Source: Brachionus manjavacas
Taxonomy: Eukaryota > Rotifera > Eurotatoria > Ploima > Brachionidae
Length of the DNA: 64,000 nucleotides
NCBI GenBank assembly: GCA_019054805.1
Contig: JAHQIY010000002.1
Coordinates: forward strand, 5,022,001-5,086,000
Direction of reading: 5' to 3'
A program made the position numbers and the translations under genes. The first letter of the stretch is position 1, and the number at the start of each line of letters is the position of its first letter. The notes below the pieces were generated by a model. That model was not told where the DNA came from. It did no database searches and worked only from the letters and a program-made list of their open reading frames with translations. Below, one piece after another: positions 13,501 to 23,524 of this stretch.

Positions 13501-13578
13501 ACATCTGCTGAAAATAACGATTTGAATCACCAGGACGATTTATCTCTCTCACCATCCAATGAGCCAATTACTGCCTAG
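4551..13578 (+). CDS. MAP7/ensconsin-family microtubule-associated protein, five exons
   Basis: Exons 4551-5146, 9808-9884, 9994-10095, 10265-10561 and 12161-13578 join in one frame (about 829 residues). All four introns are GT..AG and the phases agree. Exon 1 encodes a dense Arg/Lys/Glu helix (about residues 38-135), like the microtubule-binding N-terminal coiled coil of MAP7 proteins, followed by a Ser/Asn-rich stretch with SVYNLSHKN. Exons 2-4 encode basic, Ser-rich linker. Exon 5 has a Lys/Pro/Ser linker and a second long coiled coil (about residues 530-665) ending ERKKKVDMIMRRVQ, which resembles the MAP7 domain that in known members recruits kinesin-1, then a Ser/Asn-rich tail. Family members bind the microtubule lattice. 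The first donor overlaps codons AAG-TAA, so an unspliced transcript would give a 199-residue N-terminal isoform. Exon 4 (residues about 259-357) is the least certain. The start is the first ATG of the open frame. Confidence 0.83.
5340..5460 (+). mobile_element. LINE-A 3' tail, 5'-truncated
   Basis: Contains CTGAAGGAGCTCTAGCTCGG followed by TACAGAAAACAAATAAATAA. This is the same tail that follows the reverse-transcriptase-bearing copy ending near 39755. The core GAGCTNTAGCTC can fold as a small hairpin. Only the non-coding 3' end is kept, as expected from incomplete target-primed reverse transcription. Confidence 0.6.
5480..5552 (+). mobile_element. second, diverged LINE-A 3' tail
   Basis: GCAAGGAACTTTAGCTCTAC and then ATAGATAATAAAATAAATAA repeat the LINE-A tail pattern (GGAxCTTTAGCTC, then an A/T-rich tail) immediately downstream of the first tail. 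It is more degraded than its neighbour. Confidence 0.45.
5567..5818 (-). mobile_element. tRNA-derived SINE, copy 1
   Basis: The reverse complement matches the sequence at 63727-64000 over about 240 bases. The head is tRNA-like: an A-box-like TAAAGCCCAATG region, then ATCGAGGGTTCAAACCCCGC carrying a B-box (GGTTCAAACCC). The body has a conserved GATGATCA..CTCGATGCAGTAGCCTCTGT block and ends near CCCCATTATCCACTAG. Relative to copy 2 it lacks about 20 bases after the GGGGGACCA-like segment. It sits in the MAP7-like first intron, antisense to the gene. Confidence 0.8.
6295..6355 (-). mobile_element. LINE-B 3' tail, truncated
   Basis: The reverse complement reads GGGCTAAAAAGAAGGACCCA, then a TTCCATT..GCCTGAGACCCCCC pattern. 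The same layout (AAGGAC..TCCATT..GCCTG.G..TTTCC) ends the LINE-B copy near 57270-57330 and recurs at 8985 and 61320. Confidence 0.45.
8155..8440 (-). mobile_element. LINE-A 3' end, truncated
   Basis: On the minus strand, the segment at 8440-8390 (AAGCTCCATTGTGTAATTGC) matches the last codons of the LINE-A reading frame (PLCNCYL). The tail with CTGAAGGGGCATTAGCTCGG and TACAGAAAACAAATAAATAG follows at about 8210-8160. Only the extreme C-terminus and 3' UTR remain. Confidence 0.6.
8970..9065 (+). mobile_element. LINE-B 3' tail with poly(A)
   Basis: GGTCTAGAACCATTC, then GTCCAGGGGTCCTCCCCTAA and a run of about 20 A. The pattern aligns with the LINE-B tails near 57290 and 61335, and AGGGGTCCTCCCCT forms a short hairpin. 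The intact poly(A) suggests a relatively young insertion. Confidence 0.5.
10620..10657 (+). other. possible alternative exon in the MAP7-like gene
   Basis: After the exon 4 donor (GTAACC at 10562) comes an unusually pyrimidine-rich 58-base stretch ending in TTTTCCAG at 10619. This is a stronger acceptor than most here. A donor-like GTAAAA follows at 10658. In the frame of exon 4 this 38-base exon would read three residues and then TAA, giving a truncated isoform or a decay-targeted transcript. Confidence 0.35.
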
Positions 13579-13768
13579 AATTTTTAATTTAGACACTTGC
13601 GATTCTTTAATGTTTAAATTTTCCAAGCAAAACAAACTAATTTTTCTTAATTTATTTTTAAATGTATTTTTTTTTCAACTTATTTTTTTCTTTTTTCTTT
13701 TTTTTTTTTTAGAAATTTTGTCACTCATTTGACAAGAACACTAGACGATTTTAATTGTTTTGAATTGT

Positions 13769-13785
13769 CCGGCATAACTTGCCGG
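13769..13785 (+). promoter_or_regulatory. perfect hairpin in the MAP7-like 3' UTR
   Basis: CCGGCA, loop TAACT, TGCCGG: a six-base all-GC-or-TA stem in otherwise A/T-dominated 3' UTR, about 190 bases after the stop codon and about 100 before the poly(A) signal. Its function is unknown. The size resembles protein-binding RNA stem-loops, but the sequence is not the histone one. Confidence 0.45.
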
Positions 13786-13881
13786 GTTTAAATTCTTGAT
13801 TGTTTTTTCATTTATTCTGAGTTTCTTCTTCTTTTTTGGTTCATTTTGAAAAAAATGAAAATTTATTCTAAATTTAATTTG

Positions 13882-13887
13882 AATAAA
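13882..13887 (+). terminator. poly(A) signal of the MAP7-like gene
   Basis: AATAAA lies 304 bases after the stop codon, within GAATAAAGAC. It is the first canonical hexamer downstream of the CDS on this strand that is followed by a T-rich region. Confidence 0.5.
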
Positions 13888-13977
13888 GACTTTTTCTTAG
13901 TATTTTGATGTTGAATATCGGTTTGAACCTCATCAACATTGTGCAAAAACAACACCAGGTGATAATCACAAAAATTT

Positions 13978-14195
13978 TTAGAAAAAGACATTTTTTTGAT
14001 ATGTTCATTTTTTATTTTGTGAAAATTTTGATATAAATCCTTTTTAATCTAAGAAAAAAATACCCTTACATTTAAATTTCAATAATTTTTAGAAAAAGAC
14101 ATTTTTTTGATATGTTTATTTTCAATTGTGAAAATTTTGAGGTACATCCTTTTTAATCTAAGAAAAAATATCCTCACATATAAATTTCTAATAAA
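13978..14195. repeat. tandem duplication, two units of about 110 bases
   Basis: Both units contain TTTTTAGAAAAAGACATTTT, a GATATGTT..GTGAAAATTTTGA segment and ATCCTTTTTAATCTAAGAAA. The units differ by scattered substitutions and small indels, so the duplication is not recent. It sits just past the MAP7-like poly(A) signal. Confidence 0.7.
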
Positions 14196-14234
14196 AAACA
14201 ACAACATAAAACACCCAAAATCACCCTAAAAATT

Positions 14235-14490
14235 TTTCAGGTACAGCTTAGGACTTAGTATTAAATTCGAACCGGTTCAATTTTGAAAAACAGAATTAAT
14301 AAGATAAAAACATTTTTTTTCTATTTTTAATTTAAGAACTTTACTCAATCGTTTGATTGAAAAATATAAAATTTATAAAGATAAAAAAGTTTTTCGATCA
14401 AAATTTATTTTTTATTCTTCGGATATAACCGGTTTAATACAAAACCGGATCCAAAAACGAACCGGTTTCCTACCCCTAGTACAGCTACAA
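14235..14490. repeat. ACCGGTT-rich element, possible decayed MITE
   Basis: Three ACCGGTT palindromes (near 14271, 14428 and 14460) occur in 200 bases of otherwise A/T-rich sequence. The outer parts resemble each other in inverted orientation (GTACAGCTTAGG on the left, CCTACCCCTAGTACAGC on the right). The boundaries are unclear and I see no target duplication. Confidence 0.3.
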
Positions 14491-17400
14491 GCTGATGATA
14501 TTTTTGAAAAAAACACAAAAATATCTCCTAGAAAATGTGTTTTTAATAAATAAAATAATAAACGAATTTACAAATTTAAAGGCTCTACGGCAATAAACCC
14601 CCATTTTTTTGGTTCATTTACTAAAATTCAAAAGAGAAAGCAGAAGAAATTTTGAATTTAGTTTTCTTAAGATTAATTGAGGAAAAATTGTCAATTGTTA
14701 AATCGTATTTATTCAATTTATACCAAAAATTATCAAGTAATTAAGACTGAATATAACAATAATTAATGTAATAATGGCTAGGAAAAATTTCACGGTATTA
14801 ATTAAATGCGAATTTAATTAAAATGTATTGGGCATGTTATCCAAGAGTCAAAACACTTTCTTTACAAATAAATTAATAAATTAATTTTACAAAATCAATA
14901 AAATATTCCTATTAACTTTTTTATTCAAGAAATTTTTTCAAATTAAATTAAATGTTCTCGTCTAAGGAGCTATTGACAATGAGTGTTTTTTTATAAATAG
15001 CTAAATATTCCTTTGTGTCCTTTCCTTAGTAATCCTTTACATTGTTTCTGGATAGTAAAAAAAAACTCTATATCATTTAAATTAACCCAATTCTCTAAAC
15101 TAAAGCTCCGGCTCGGACCACGTTTTTCTATGCCACTTTTTTATTCTAGAAATTACATGGCTCATGACGTAGTTAACGTCGTGGAACATGAAATTCTCTT
15201 TGCAAAAATAAATAAAAGGTCAAATGACGAAAAAGAACAGAATATTTTTCTTATCAAGAAAAGAATACAAAAGGACACTAAAGAATTTTTAGTATTAAAA
15301 ATAAGCTGATTGTCAATTCATGCGTTAAAGGTTGAATTATTTGATGAGGACAAAACCAGAAATTTGGCTCAAAATTGAAGAGATTGGACATGATTTGACT
15401 AAATTTTCGACAAATTTTGAATAAATATTAAATTAAATTCGATCAAAATAAAATAAGTTGACTAAATTTTTAAAAAATTAGTTATTGAAAATCGAATATT
15501 GACTTGTGAAGTTAATTGCAATATAAAAAATTTAGTTTTTTATTTAATTTTTTTCAGTTTTTTTATAAAGATAATTATAAATATAAATAATTAAAAAAAA
15601 AAATTGATAAGTAAGATATTTGTATGAAATAACTAAAAATAAAAATAATAATAATAGTTTATTAAAAAACAAAAAGGCTCAAAACCCATTTTAAATTTTA
15701 AAAAATTTTGTTAATTGTTAAAGAAATTTTTTAAACCGATATTCATTTTAATTAATGTTTTATTTGAACAAAATTGCTTTGCTCCAAAAAACTGCTCCCA
15801 ACTTCATTCTAAATTATTACAGGTAACAAATAAACAGTCTGGTAAGAAGAGAACAAAAATTGGATAAAAATCATTGGAGAAATGTTAACTCACTATGAAT
15901 TGAGAAAATCTAGTTATTCATTAAAATCAAATAAAATCGAAGCAAGATAAAACAAGCTACAAATGGTTCAAAAAGGATCCTTTTCAGTTTTTATGATTCT
16001 TTAATTACATCATTAATTTATAGTTATTTTGAACGCAAACATGATAATTAATCAATTTAGAAAGGAACTGAAAAATTATGAAAAAAAGAACAAAACATAT
16101 AAAAAGATAAAAACCATTTATAAAAATTTAAATTTAAATTAAAAATCCAAATTTTTTTAATTTTTTAAAAGCTTTTGGATGTTTTATGTTTTTTTTTCAT
16201 TTAAAATTTAAGTAGACATCTTTCCCAGAGTTGTTTTTCAGAGTTATTTTAAAATATTTGAGAGTTAAGGAAAAAAGGAAATTGTAAGCCTGCAATTACA
16301 TAATGGAGTTAGATATTCGATGCATCTTTATTCCCAGAAGGTAACTTCTATAAGATCTTATGCAAGATTCAAATTGGATTTTCAAATTTCAGTATCTCAA
16401 ACATAATTTTTTTTGAAGGAAATCGTACGATTTTTTTTGAATTTTCTTAAAGAATATTTCAAGATCCTATTTGATTTAAGAAAATCATAAAAAATATTTT
16501 GCAAAAAAATACAATCTTCACAACATTCATAGTTGGTCAAGAGCCTATATTTTATTCTTGACATTTAAATAAAAAAATAAGAAACTCAGTTCCATTCAAG
16601 TAAAAGTTTCACTTTGATAAATTGAAATACAGTCACAAGGTTTTTCCCTTAATATCTCTTAAAAAAAAACTTTAGATAATTATTTAACTAAAAATAGACT
16701 TACTAAATTTTAAGTAAGATCAAGTGTAAAAGAAATTTGCTATGATTTCTTGGGAAAAATTGAAATTTCAATTTTTCGAGTGAGTAAATTGCTCAAATTT
16801 AGCTTCAATATTATCTATATAAAGATAACAATAAGTTAAAATTATAATTTCTCCTTGCATTGAACTAAGCAAGTAAAATTAGGGTTTTATCATTTAATAG
16901 ACTGGAATTTTGAATTTTTTTGTTTAATCTAATGAAGCTTTAGCTCGTCAGAGATAAACAGTTTCAAATAAATATTTTGTGATATAGAACAAATTAAATT
17001 TTTATTTGAAAAATTCAAAAAAAATATTGAAAATTCTTTTTTAAACTTTAAACTTAAATAAAGAAATATATATTTAACCATCGAGTTGAATGATTGATAA
17101 TTAAATCACTGATGGATTTTTTATTAAACACATTAATTTAAAATTTTAAGTCCGAAATCTCAAAAAACGAGCCATAAGTAATCCCATGTAGTCGAATTTT
17201 TATTTTTTTTTATTGAAAATCTTGACTCTACTTCATCCTCTTAATTTAAAATAATGAATATTTGAACATTCATTATTATATACTAACTTGTTAGGATGTA
17301 TTTCAGTCATTACATTGGTTACTAAAGGAGGAAATACAGCACTGCTCTTGGAAAAGTAGCGTACCAGGAGCGTACCACCATGCTGCACTTTAGCAGCACA

Positions 17401-17815
17401 TTGCTTTTTTGAAATAAAATTTTTTAAGGAAAATTAAATTTTATTTTAAAAAAAACGTCAAGCGTTTAGAAAGGGAAAAGAAATTTTGTTTTATTCACTT
17501 TTAATTCAAAACTTATATCAAAAATAATTCATTTAATTCTAAATTTTGCTTTCATCTTGTTTAAAATTATTGATTTTGTGTAAGAAGATGAAGCAGACTC
17601 AAGTTTCTCAATAAAAAAATAAAAATTTGACTACATGGGGTTCTTTTTGACTCATTTTTATGGTTTATAATCTTTTTCCCATTGAAAACGTCGGTAAGTT
17701 GAGCTTCTATAGCTTTATATCCGAAAGTTAAACAATAAAACAAAATTTATAAAATAACTAAATTTTAAAGCCTCACTTTTAATTTTATTATTTTTTTCTT
17801 AATTCTTAAGGTTTT
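14491..17815. other. AT-rich intergenic DNA with LINE-A scraps
   Basis: No gene seen. Two traces of LINE-A are visible. Near 16286-16345 on the minus strand is the PLCNC-encoding segment (AACTCCATTATGTAATTGCA). Near 16933-16980 on the plus strand is AATGAAGCTTTAGCTCGTCA followed by GATAAACAG. The open frame at 15013-15309 has no family resemblance and no splice context. Confidence 0.45.
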
Positions 17816-17818
17816 ATT

Positions 17819-18545
17819 TTAGTTTTTCTTAAATATTTTACCTAAAAACTCTGTTTTACTTGTAGAAGTACAAGTGTCCAGAATTTTTACAGTGTTATTG
17901 TAGCGAAAAACTTTTTTTAGAAATTTTTTAATTTTCGCAAGATTAATTATCTCATCTATTGATAATTCATTGTAAATATTTTCATCATTCATTTCATTTT
18001 GATCTGTATCTTCAACACTTGGCCTTGAATTTTCTGATGAATTTTTTTTCTTTTGACTTCTAATTAGATTTGATTGAATTTTTTTTTTCACTCGACTCAC
18101 TTGTACGACTAGAATCACTAGTTTTCTCACTTGTCGAATCACAACTGTCATTAGTTTCACTCAAAGTATTATTTAGATTTTCTTAAGTTTCATCTGGCAT
18201 CAAGCTTTTGCACAACTGAGCTTGATTAAATTCAGGAGTCTTCTCAGTGAATCTTACTGTGTTGAAGAAAAACCTGGTTCCATTTGAAATGAATATTGAA
18301 GTAGGCGGGAAATATTTATCGAAGAACAGACTTTTTCTAAATTTAAAATAGTTTCCTGATTTGAAATTTCGGTAAAAAACAACTTGGATTATTATTAAGA
18401 TCTTCTGATTGAACGCTGCCTTGGGTATCTTTAATTTGAATTGTCATAATCTTTGCTTTAGATCTAGTCAACATCCCATGACGGCTTCGATCTTGAAAAT
18501 TGACTTCAAAACTCAGTCTATTTTTAGCCTTACGTTTGTAATTTT
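17819..18545 (-). pseudogene. decayed open frame of unknown origin, probably transposon-derived
   Basis: Reading the minus strand from about 18545 down to 17819 gives coding-like protein interrupted by at least one stop and one frame change. The blocks include RHGMLTRSKAKIMTIQIKD, then FRKSLFFDKYFPPTSIFISN, an acidic Ser/Thr-rich stretch, and a Lys-rich end with IYNELSIDEIINLAKIKKFL. The TRSKAK motif is common near the C-terminus of LTR-retrotransposon pol proteins, but that alone is weak. No LTR or partner domain is visible. Confidence 0.35.
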
Positions 18546-19135
18546 CATAAAAATAAAAATTTATGAGCCCTCCACGATTGTTCCAAGTAAAAAAATTAAT
18601 AATTCGAATTTAAAATTATGCAAAACTATACATATAAACTATTATTTTTTTTTTATTAGATATTCATTATTTTTTTATTACTAAAACCGAAAGAGTTAAG
18701 TATTTTTGGGTTTAAGTTCGGTACAATATCTGAATTTAATCGGTTTTCGGTTTCGTGACGGTGTGTCAAACCGACCGAAAATTTTTAGGGTCCAAGACTT
18801 TGGTGTCATAGATGCTTCCAAATTGGAAGTAAATTCAAGAGTATGTCTGTTTTTTCCGTCATTGTGTCATAGTTAATGGGTGAAAATTTGCTATGGTTCG
18901 CTTAGACTTGGTGATTTCCATCACCTTACATTTTTCAGGATGAAAAAACATACGACGTTTGTATTCGGATAGCGAGTAAAACAACCAGACAAATTTTTTT
19001 CTAGATAAAAATAAAGTGAATTTATCATGAGAAAAAAATATTTTTTTTTTATAAAAATTTTATTGATTCAATATTTAATAAATTGTTAAAAAAAATTAAA
19101 AACACATAATCCTGTATTTACAAACCATGTTCGGC

Positions 19136-19895
19136 CTAAGAACGACTTCTGGATCTAAAAAGTAAAAAGTTAACTGCTGATTTCAAATGACCATAAGTGC
19201 ATACCTATCTCGTTGCTTTCGCATTGAGCGGCGGTCGTCCTCCTTTCGGCTTCTTGATCTCGATCTAGACCTACTTCTCGATCCAGGACTTGTTCTTCGT
19301 TCATACGATCTTTAATCATACAAATAATTTATAGAATGATAGTAAAGAGATGGATGCTTTGTTTCAAGAGATGATGAAGAATAGTGTAGAGGGTGGTGAT
19401 GAAACAAGGTATTCTGTTCAGATGATAATTTAGTAGAAGATTTAATGGGTTTTTAGATGACTAAACAGATGAGTAAAGTCCTGCAAAAATTTATTTATAG
19501 TTCTTGATGAAGAAAGTTAAGTTTTAGGGACCAACCTGGAGTTTCTTCTCCTCGGTGGACCGCCACGACGGAACGGTCCTTTCGGACGACTTTTCCCATG
19601 AGACAGCTCCACTCTAACTCTTGAACCACACAACATTCTAAAATAAATACACTTGACTATTTTATTTTGACATTAGTAGATTCTATCACCTTCCGTCAAG
19701 GGCTTTTACCGCATCTTCGGCATCACGACGGTCCTCAAACTCAATAAAAGCAAATCCGTGCGGATTGCGGGCCACAAACACATTTGTCAATTTGCCGTAG
19801 TCGCCAAAAGCTCTTTCTATTTCTTCTTTGGACGCATTTCGTGGCAAGCCTCCAACGTAAACCTTGCACTCTATAGGGCCTGTATGTCTTGACAT
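19136..19895 (-). CDS. SRSF3/7-like splicing factor, four exons
   Basis: Exons in transcript order are 19690-19895, 19536-19637, 19205-19309 and 19136-19154, giving 143 residues. All introns are GT..AG with matching phase. Residues 11-80 form one RRM with both RNP motifs visible (KVYVGG, and then [10 protein letters not shown]), followed by [16 protein letters not shown]. This is the family signature of the short SR proteins SRSF3, SRSF7 and Rbp1. A Gly/Arg/Pro hinge and a short RS tail (SRSRSRSRS) follow, and the last exon encodes only the final SRSRS and stop. The protein should bind exonic enhancers in the nucleus and recruit spliceosomal components. The RS domain is shorter than in vertebrate SRSF3. 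The paralogue at 22856 lies head to head with it. Confidence 0.92.
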
Positions 19896-22647
19896 TTCGT
19901 ACTCTTCGATGAATTTTTCAATGGATTCTTTTTTATTGATTTTATACTATTGAGAATTTTTCATGGAGTCTGAACTATTTTTTTTTCCAATCGATTTTTT
20001 TTCGTATAATTTTTGATCAAATAGACTTTTTTTTTGTCTTTATACTAAATTTTTGATTCAACTTACATGAGTTAATAAAGTGAATTAATTTTTGAGTTAA
20101 ATTTGAATTTTTTTAACTTGGAAAAAAACTAAATGAGAAAGACTAATTTAGAGAATGCATAATATCTATGACATCACTTCTTTTAATTTTTATTGCGTCG
20201 TATGATTAAGTTAGATATAGTTTAATTGACTTAAAAAAAAAAAGGTGATAATTTTGTTTATTTCAATTATTAAAAAATTTTATTTGTCCACTCAAAATAT
20301 TTGATAATATTTAGTATCATAGATTTTTTTTTATCATAATTAATTATTGAAAAATATATTCATGATTACGGAGGCAAAAGTTCAATTAAATTTGATTCAG
20401 CCATTCATTCTAAATAAGAAAAAAATAACTTGATTTAAAAAAAATGAATTTTTGATCTAAAACTAACGTGACAACATGAGAGAGACTTAGTTCAAAATTA
20501 TGTGTTTGGCAAAAAAAAAACAAGTTAAAAATTAAAATTTATTTTTACTTTATTGCCTTATTAAGAATTAAAAACTTAAGTTTTTGAAAGTTCAAATTTT
20601 TCAAAGAGTTGGACTTTTGGTTTTGAGAAATGATAAAAAATTGAATAACTTTTTTTCTTTCAGTTCAAAATTAATTCTGTGAATGCAACATTCATAGTTG
20701 CATCAACTGTCAAAGTCTGCTGAACTCTGCAAATTAATTATTTATTTAAAATAAAATTTTGGGATTTTTTCAGGACAACTCCGAATTGCCTTATTTTTAG
20801 CCCTCATGATTGAGAATACAAAATTTATTTTTTATTTTTAAATAAAAAAAATATAATAGACTTTTCTTTGAATTTTTACTAAATTTTTGCTATATATAAA
20901 TTAAATAAAAATAAAAAAATGAAAATGAAATGATAGAACTACAATTCGGAGATAAGCTAAAATGGAAAGAATTGAATATAAAGAGATTTTCAGCGATTTT
21001 AGCATATATTTATTATTTTTTTTCGGAATAAATTTGCCTATTACCTTTTATCATTAGAATAGTTATTTATTTTCCATATGATATATGGATAATTTTTATA
21101 GTACTAGTTTTTCATTTTCTTTAGCAGACTTTTACAGTCGATGCATCAATACATGTTACATTCACTGAATTAATTATATTCTGTTCTGTTTTTTTTTGCG
21201 CAAAATTTCACAAAAGCAGATTTTTTAATTTGAAAAAAAAAATTATAAATTAATTCTAATTTTTAAATTTTTATTTTTTTAAATATTTACAATTTCTAAA
21301 TCAAATCTTTAATTTCTTCTATATTAGCCCTATTAGAAAAGAACAGAATAAAATAAAATTAAAGTTTAATTCATTTTTGAACTCAATAAAACAAATGTGA
21401 TTTTGAAAAAATATGATCAATTATAACCTCTTTTAACTAATAATTTTCATAAAAATGATAAAATAGTACATTAGTGCATTAAAGAAATTAACAATAAAAA
21501 ATAATAAAAATAACAATAATAAATTTGGCTAAAAGATAGGATTTTTCAATATTTTTACTGTTAAGATTCAAGTCTGATGCTATCTTATTTAATGATATAA
21601 ACAGCTTTTTAGAAGAATACAATTTAATTGTTTTGTAACATAGATTTAGATAGAAAGCTTTCATTTTCTTAAAAAAAATTTCTGAAATTTTAAAGATGAA
21701 TTAAAAAAAAAAAATTTAAGCTTTAATCTGAGGAAATCTAATTAAGTTTGTGATCTAAAAATCAATACTAAAATTTTCAAAATTTAAGAATTCAATATTC
21801 AATGATATTAATTTTACCGAATTTGTACATAAATTTAATATATTTAGCCTTAAATTTAGTTTTTTTTTATTTTCAATTAATTTTATCATTTTTAACAAGT
21901 AAATTGATCTTTTTGCTTAACCTTGAAATTTAATGCCATGTGATTCGTTCTGTTCATGCTTTCAAAATTACATATTTTGTTGAAAAATTTTTGAAAATTA
22001 AAAAAAAGAAAAATTTTGAAATAGTTAATGAGGTAGAAAAAAAATTTCAATGAAAATTTTTAAAATTTTTTCCCTAAATTTCTCATAGAGAACGCCTACC
22101 ATAATTTTGGAGAAAATCCTTTCGCATTTTATTTTTTCAAAATTCTATGAGAAATCACATCAAAATTTGCCCCACAACATAATTCTGGAACCAACTTCAA
22201 TTTTTTTACTTTTAACCCGTCATATCAATATTTAAATTTTCATATGAAAATAAATAAAATCGTCAAATGGATAATTAAATTAAAGATTTTAATTAAAAAA
22301 AAATTATATTTAAATTTAATAGTTCTCTAATCTACAACATACCCGAATCCCTAAACCAGGACTCTGTCCCGGACCACGTTTAATTTATGACAATCAATTT
22401 TGTTTTTACATGACGATTTAATCATTGATATGACGGTTAAATATTTTTTTTTTTAAATAACCAAAAATAATATTAATTAAATTTTCCAAGATTCCTTTTC
22501 ATAAAAAGTATATATCTTTAAAATTATAAAAAAAAGAATAAAATTAAAAATAATTTATTTTTGAACAAAAAAAACATGCAGATGCTGAATGATCTGAAAT
22601 AAAATTTGAAAGTTTTGAATGAAAAAAATCCTCGGCACAAATCAGAC
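19896..22647. other. intergenic DNA between divergent SR genes
   Basis: About 2.75 kb of A/T-rich DNA with no exon detected, apart from an inverted-repeat element described separately. It should contain the promoters of both SR genes, but no clear TATA or initiator stands out against the background. Confidence 0.5.
20612..21215. repeat. diverged inverted-repeat element (same family as 55386-55718)
   Basis: The left part carries GAATAACTTTTTTTC, GTGAATGCAACATTCATAGT and TCAAAGTCTGCTGAACTCTG. The right part carries TAGCAGACTTTTACAG, CATTCACTGAATT and TTCTGTTCTG..CAAAATTTCACAAAAG, which are the inverted counterparts. The same blocks occur in the same order at 55386-55718. About 390 bases of unrelated A/T DNA separate the arms here, so this copy probably carries an internal insertion. 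Confidence 0.5.
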
Positions 22648-22719
22648 GGTTCTATGGTGTAATGGTTATCACTCTGGACTCTGAATCCAGCAATCCGAGT
22701 TCAAGTCTCGGTAGAACCT
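22648..22719 (+). tRNA. tRNA-Gln (CUG)
   Basis: The 72-base gene has a perfect 7-bp acceptor stem (GGTTCTA with TAGAACC), a D-arm with GTGTAATGGTTATCAC, an anticodon arm CTGGACTCTGAATCCAG (anticodon CTG) and a T-arm CCGAGTTCAAGTCTCGG. A- and B-box promoters are intact, and a TTTTTTTT terminator follows at 22725. An identical gene lies at 30312. Confidence 0.97.
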
Positions 22720-22855
22720 TAAATTTTTTTCAATCCAAAAATAAAAAAGCCAAAAATTCTGCACCTCCACATCGAGCATATAAATAAAGTAACAATCAAC
22801 AAGTTAAAATTGAAAATAGTGACTAAAAAGATATTATAATTTTATATAAGTTAGT

Positions 22856-23524
22856 ATGTCGAGAAATTCAGGTCCTATAGATTGTAAAGTTTATGTTGGA
22901 GGTCTCACTCGGAACGCATCTAAAGACGAAATCGAAAAAGAATTTAGCCGGTATGGAAAATTAACAAATATTTTTGTTGCACGAAATCCGCCGGGCTTTG
23001 CCTTTGTTGAATTTGATGATCCCCGAGATGCTGCTGATGCCGTAAAGGCCTTGGATGGCCGCATGATTTGTGGTGTGAGAGCCAGAGTAGAACTTTCGCA
23101 TGGTAAAAGCCGTAAACCAAGACGTGGAAGATCTAGGTAAATATAATACGACTTCGCGAATCCCTAGTCGATCATCAACTATTCATCATCACTTACTCAT
23201 CTTCTCCTAAATTAATCTCATCTCTTTATCAAAGTAAGTCCAACTCAAGGGACACTGCTAAACATTAAATTTTTTTTCTTTTTCTAAATTATTTCAAATT
23301 TTTTTTAATTTAAATTTTTAATATTTTTCTTATCCAGAAGTCCAGTTAGAAGACGAAAGTCTTATTCAAGGAGTAGAAGTTCATCTAGAAGTAAATACAA
23401 ACGAAGAGAACGCAGCGAAGATGAACGCAGTTTGTCGCCGAAAAAAAATCGAAATCGTTCCAAATCCCAGTCAAGGTCGCGATCTCGTTCACGTTCTCGG
23501 TCCAGGACTCGATCACGATCATAG
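22856..23524 (+). CDS. SRSF3/7-like splicing factor, two exons
   Basis: Exons 22856-23136 and 23338-23524 (donor AG|GTAAAT, acceptor TTATCCAG|AAG) encode 155 residues. The RRM (about residues 11-82) has KVYVGG and [15 protein letters not shown], closer to vertebrate SRSF3 than its neighbour, then [16 protein letters not shown]. The RS tail has a Lys/Arg-rich start, a small acidic patch, and ends in a run of SR dipeptides interrupted by RTR. Its expected role is a nuclear SR protein in constitutive and alternative splicing, with the tail regulated by SR kinases. Unlike the 19136-19895 paralogue it has no intron inside the RRM; its only intron falls at the start of the RS tail. The ATG is the first in frame. 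Confidence 0.93.
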
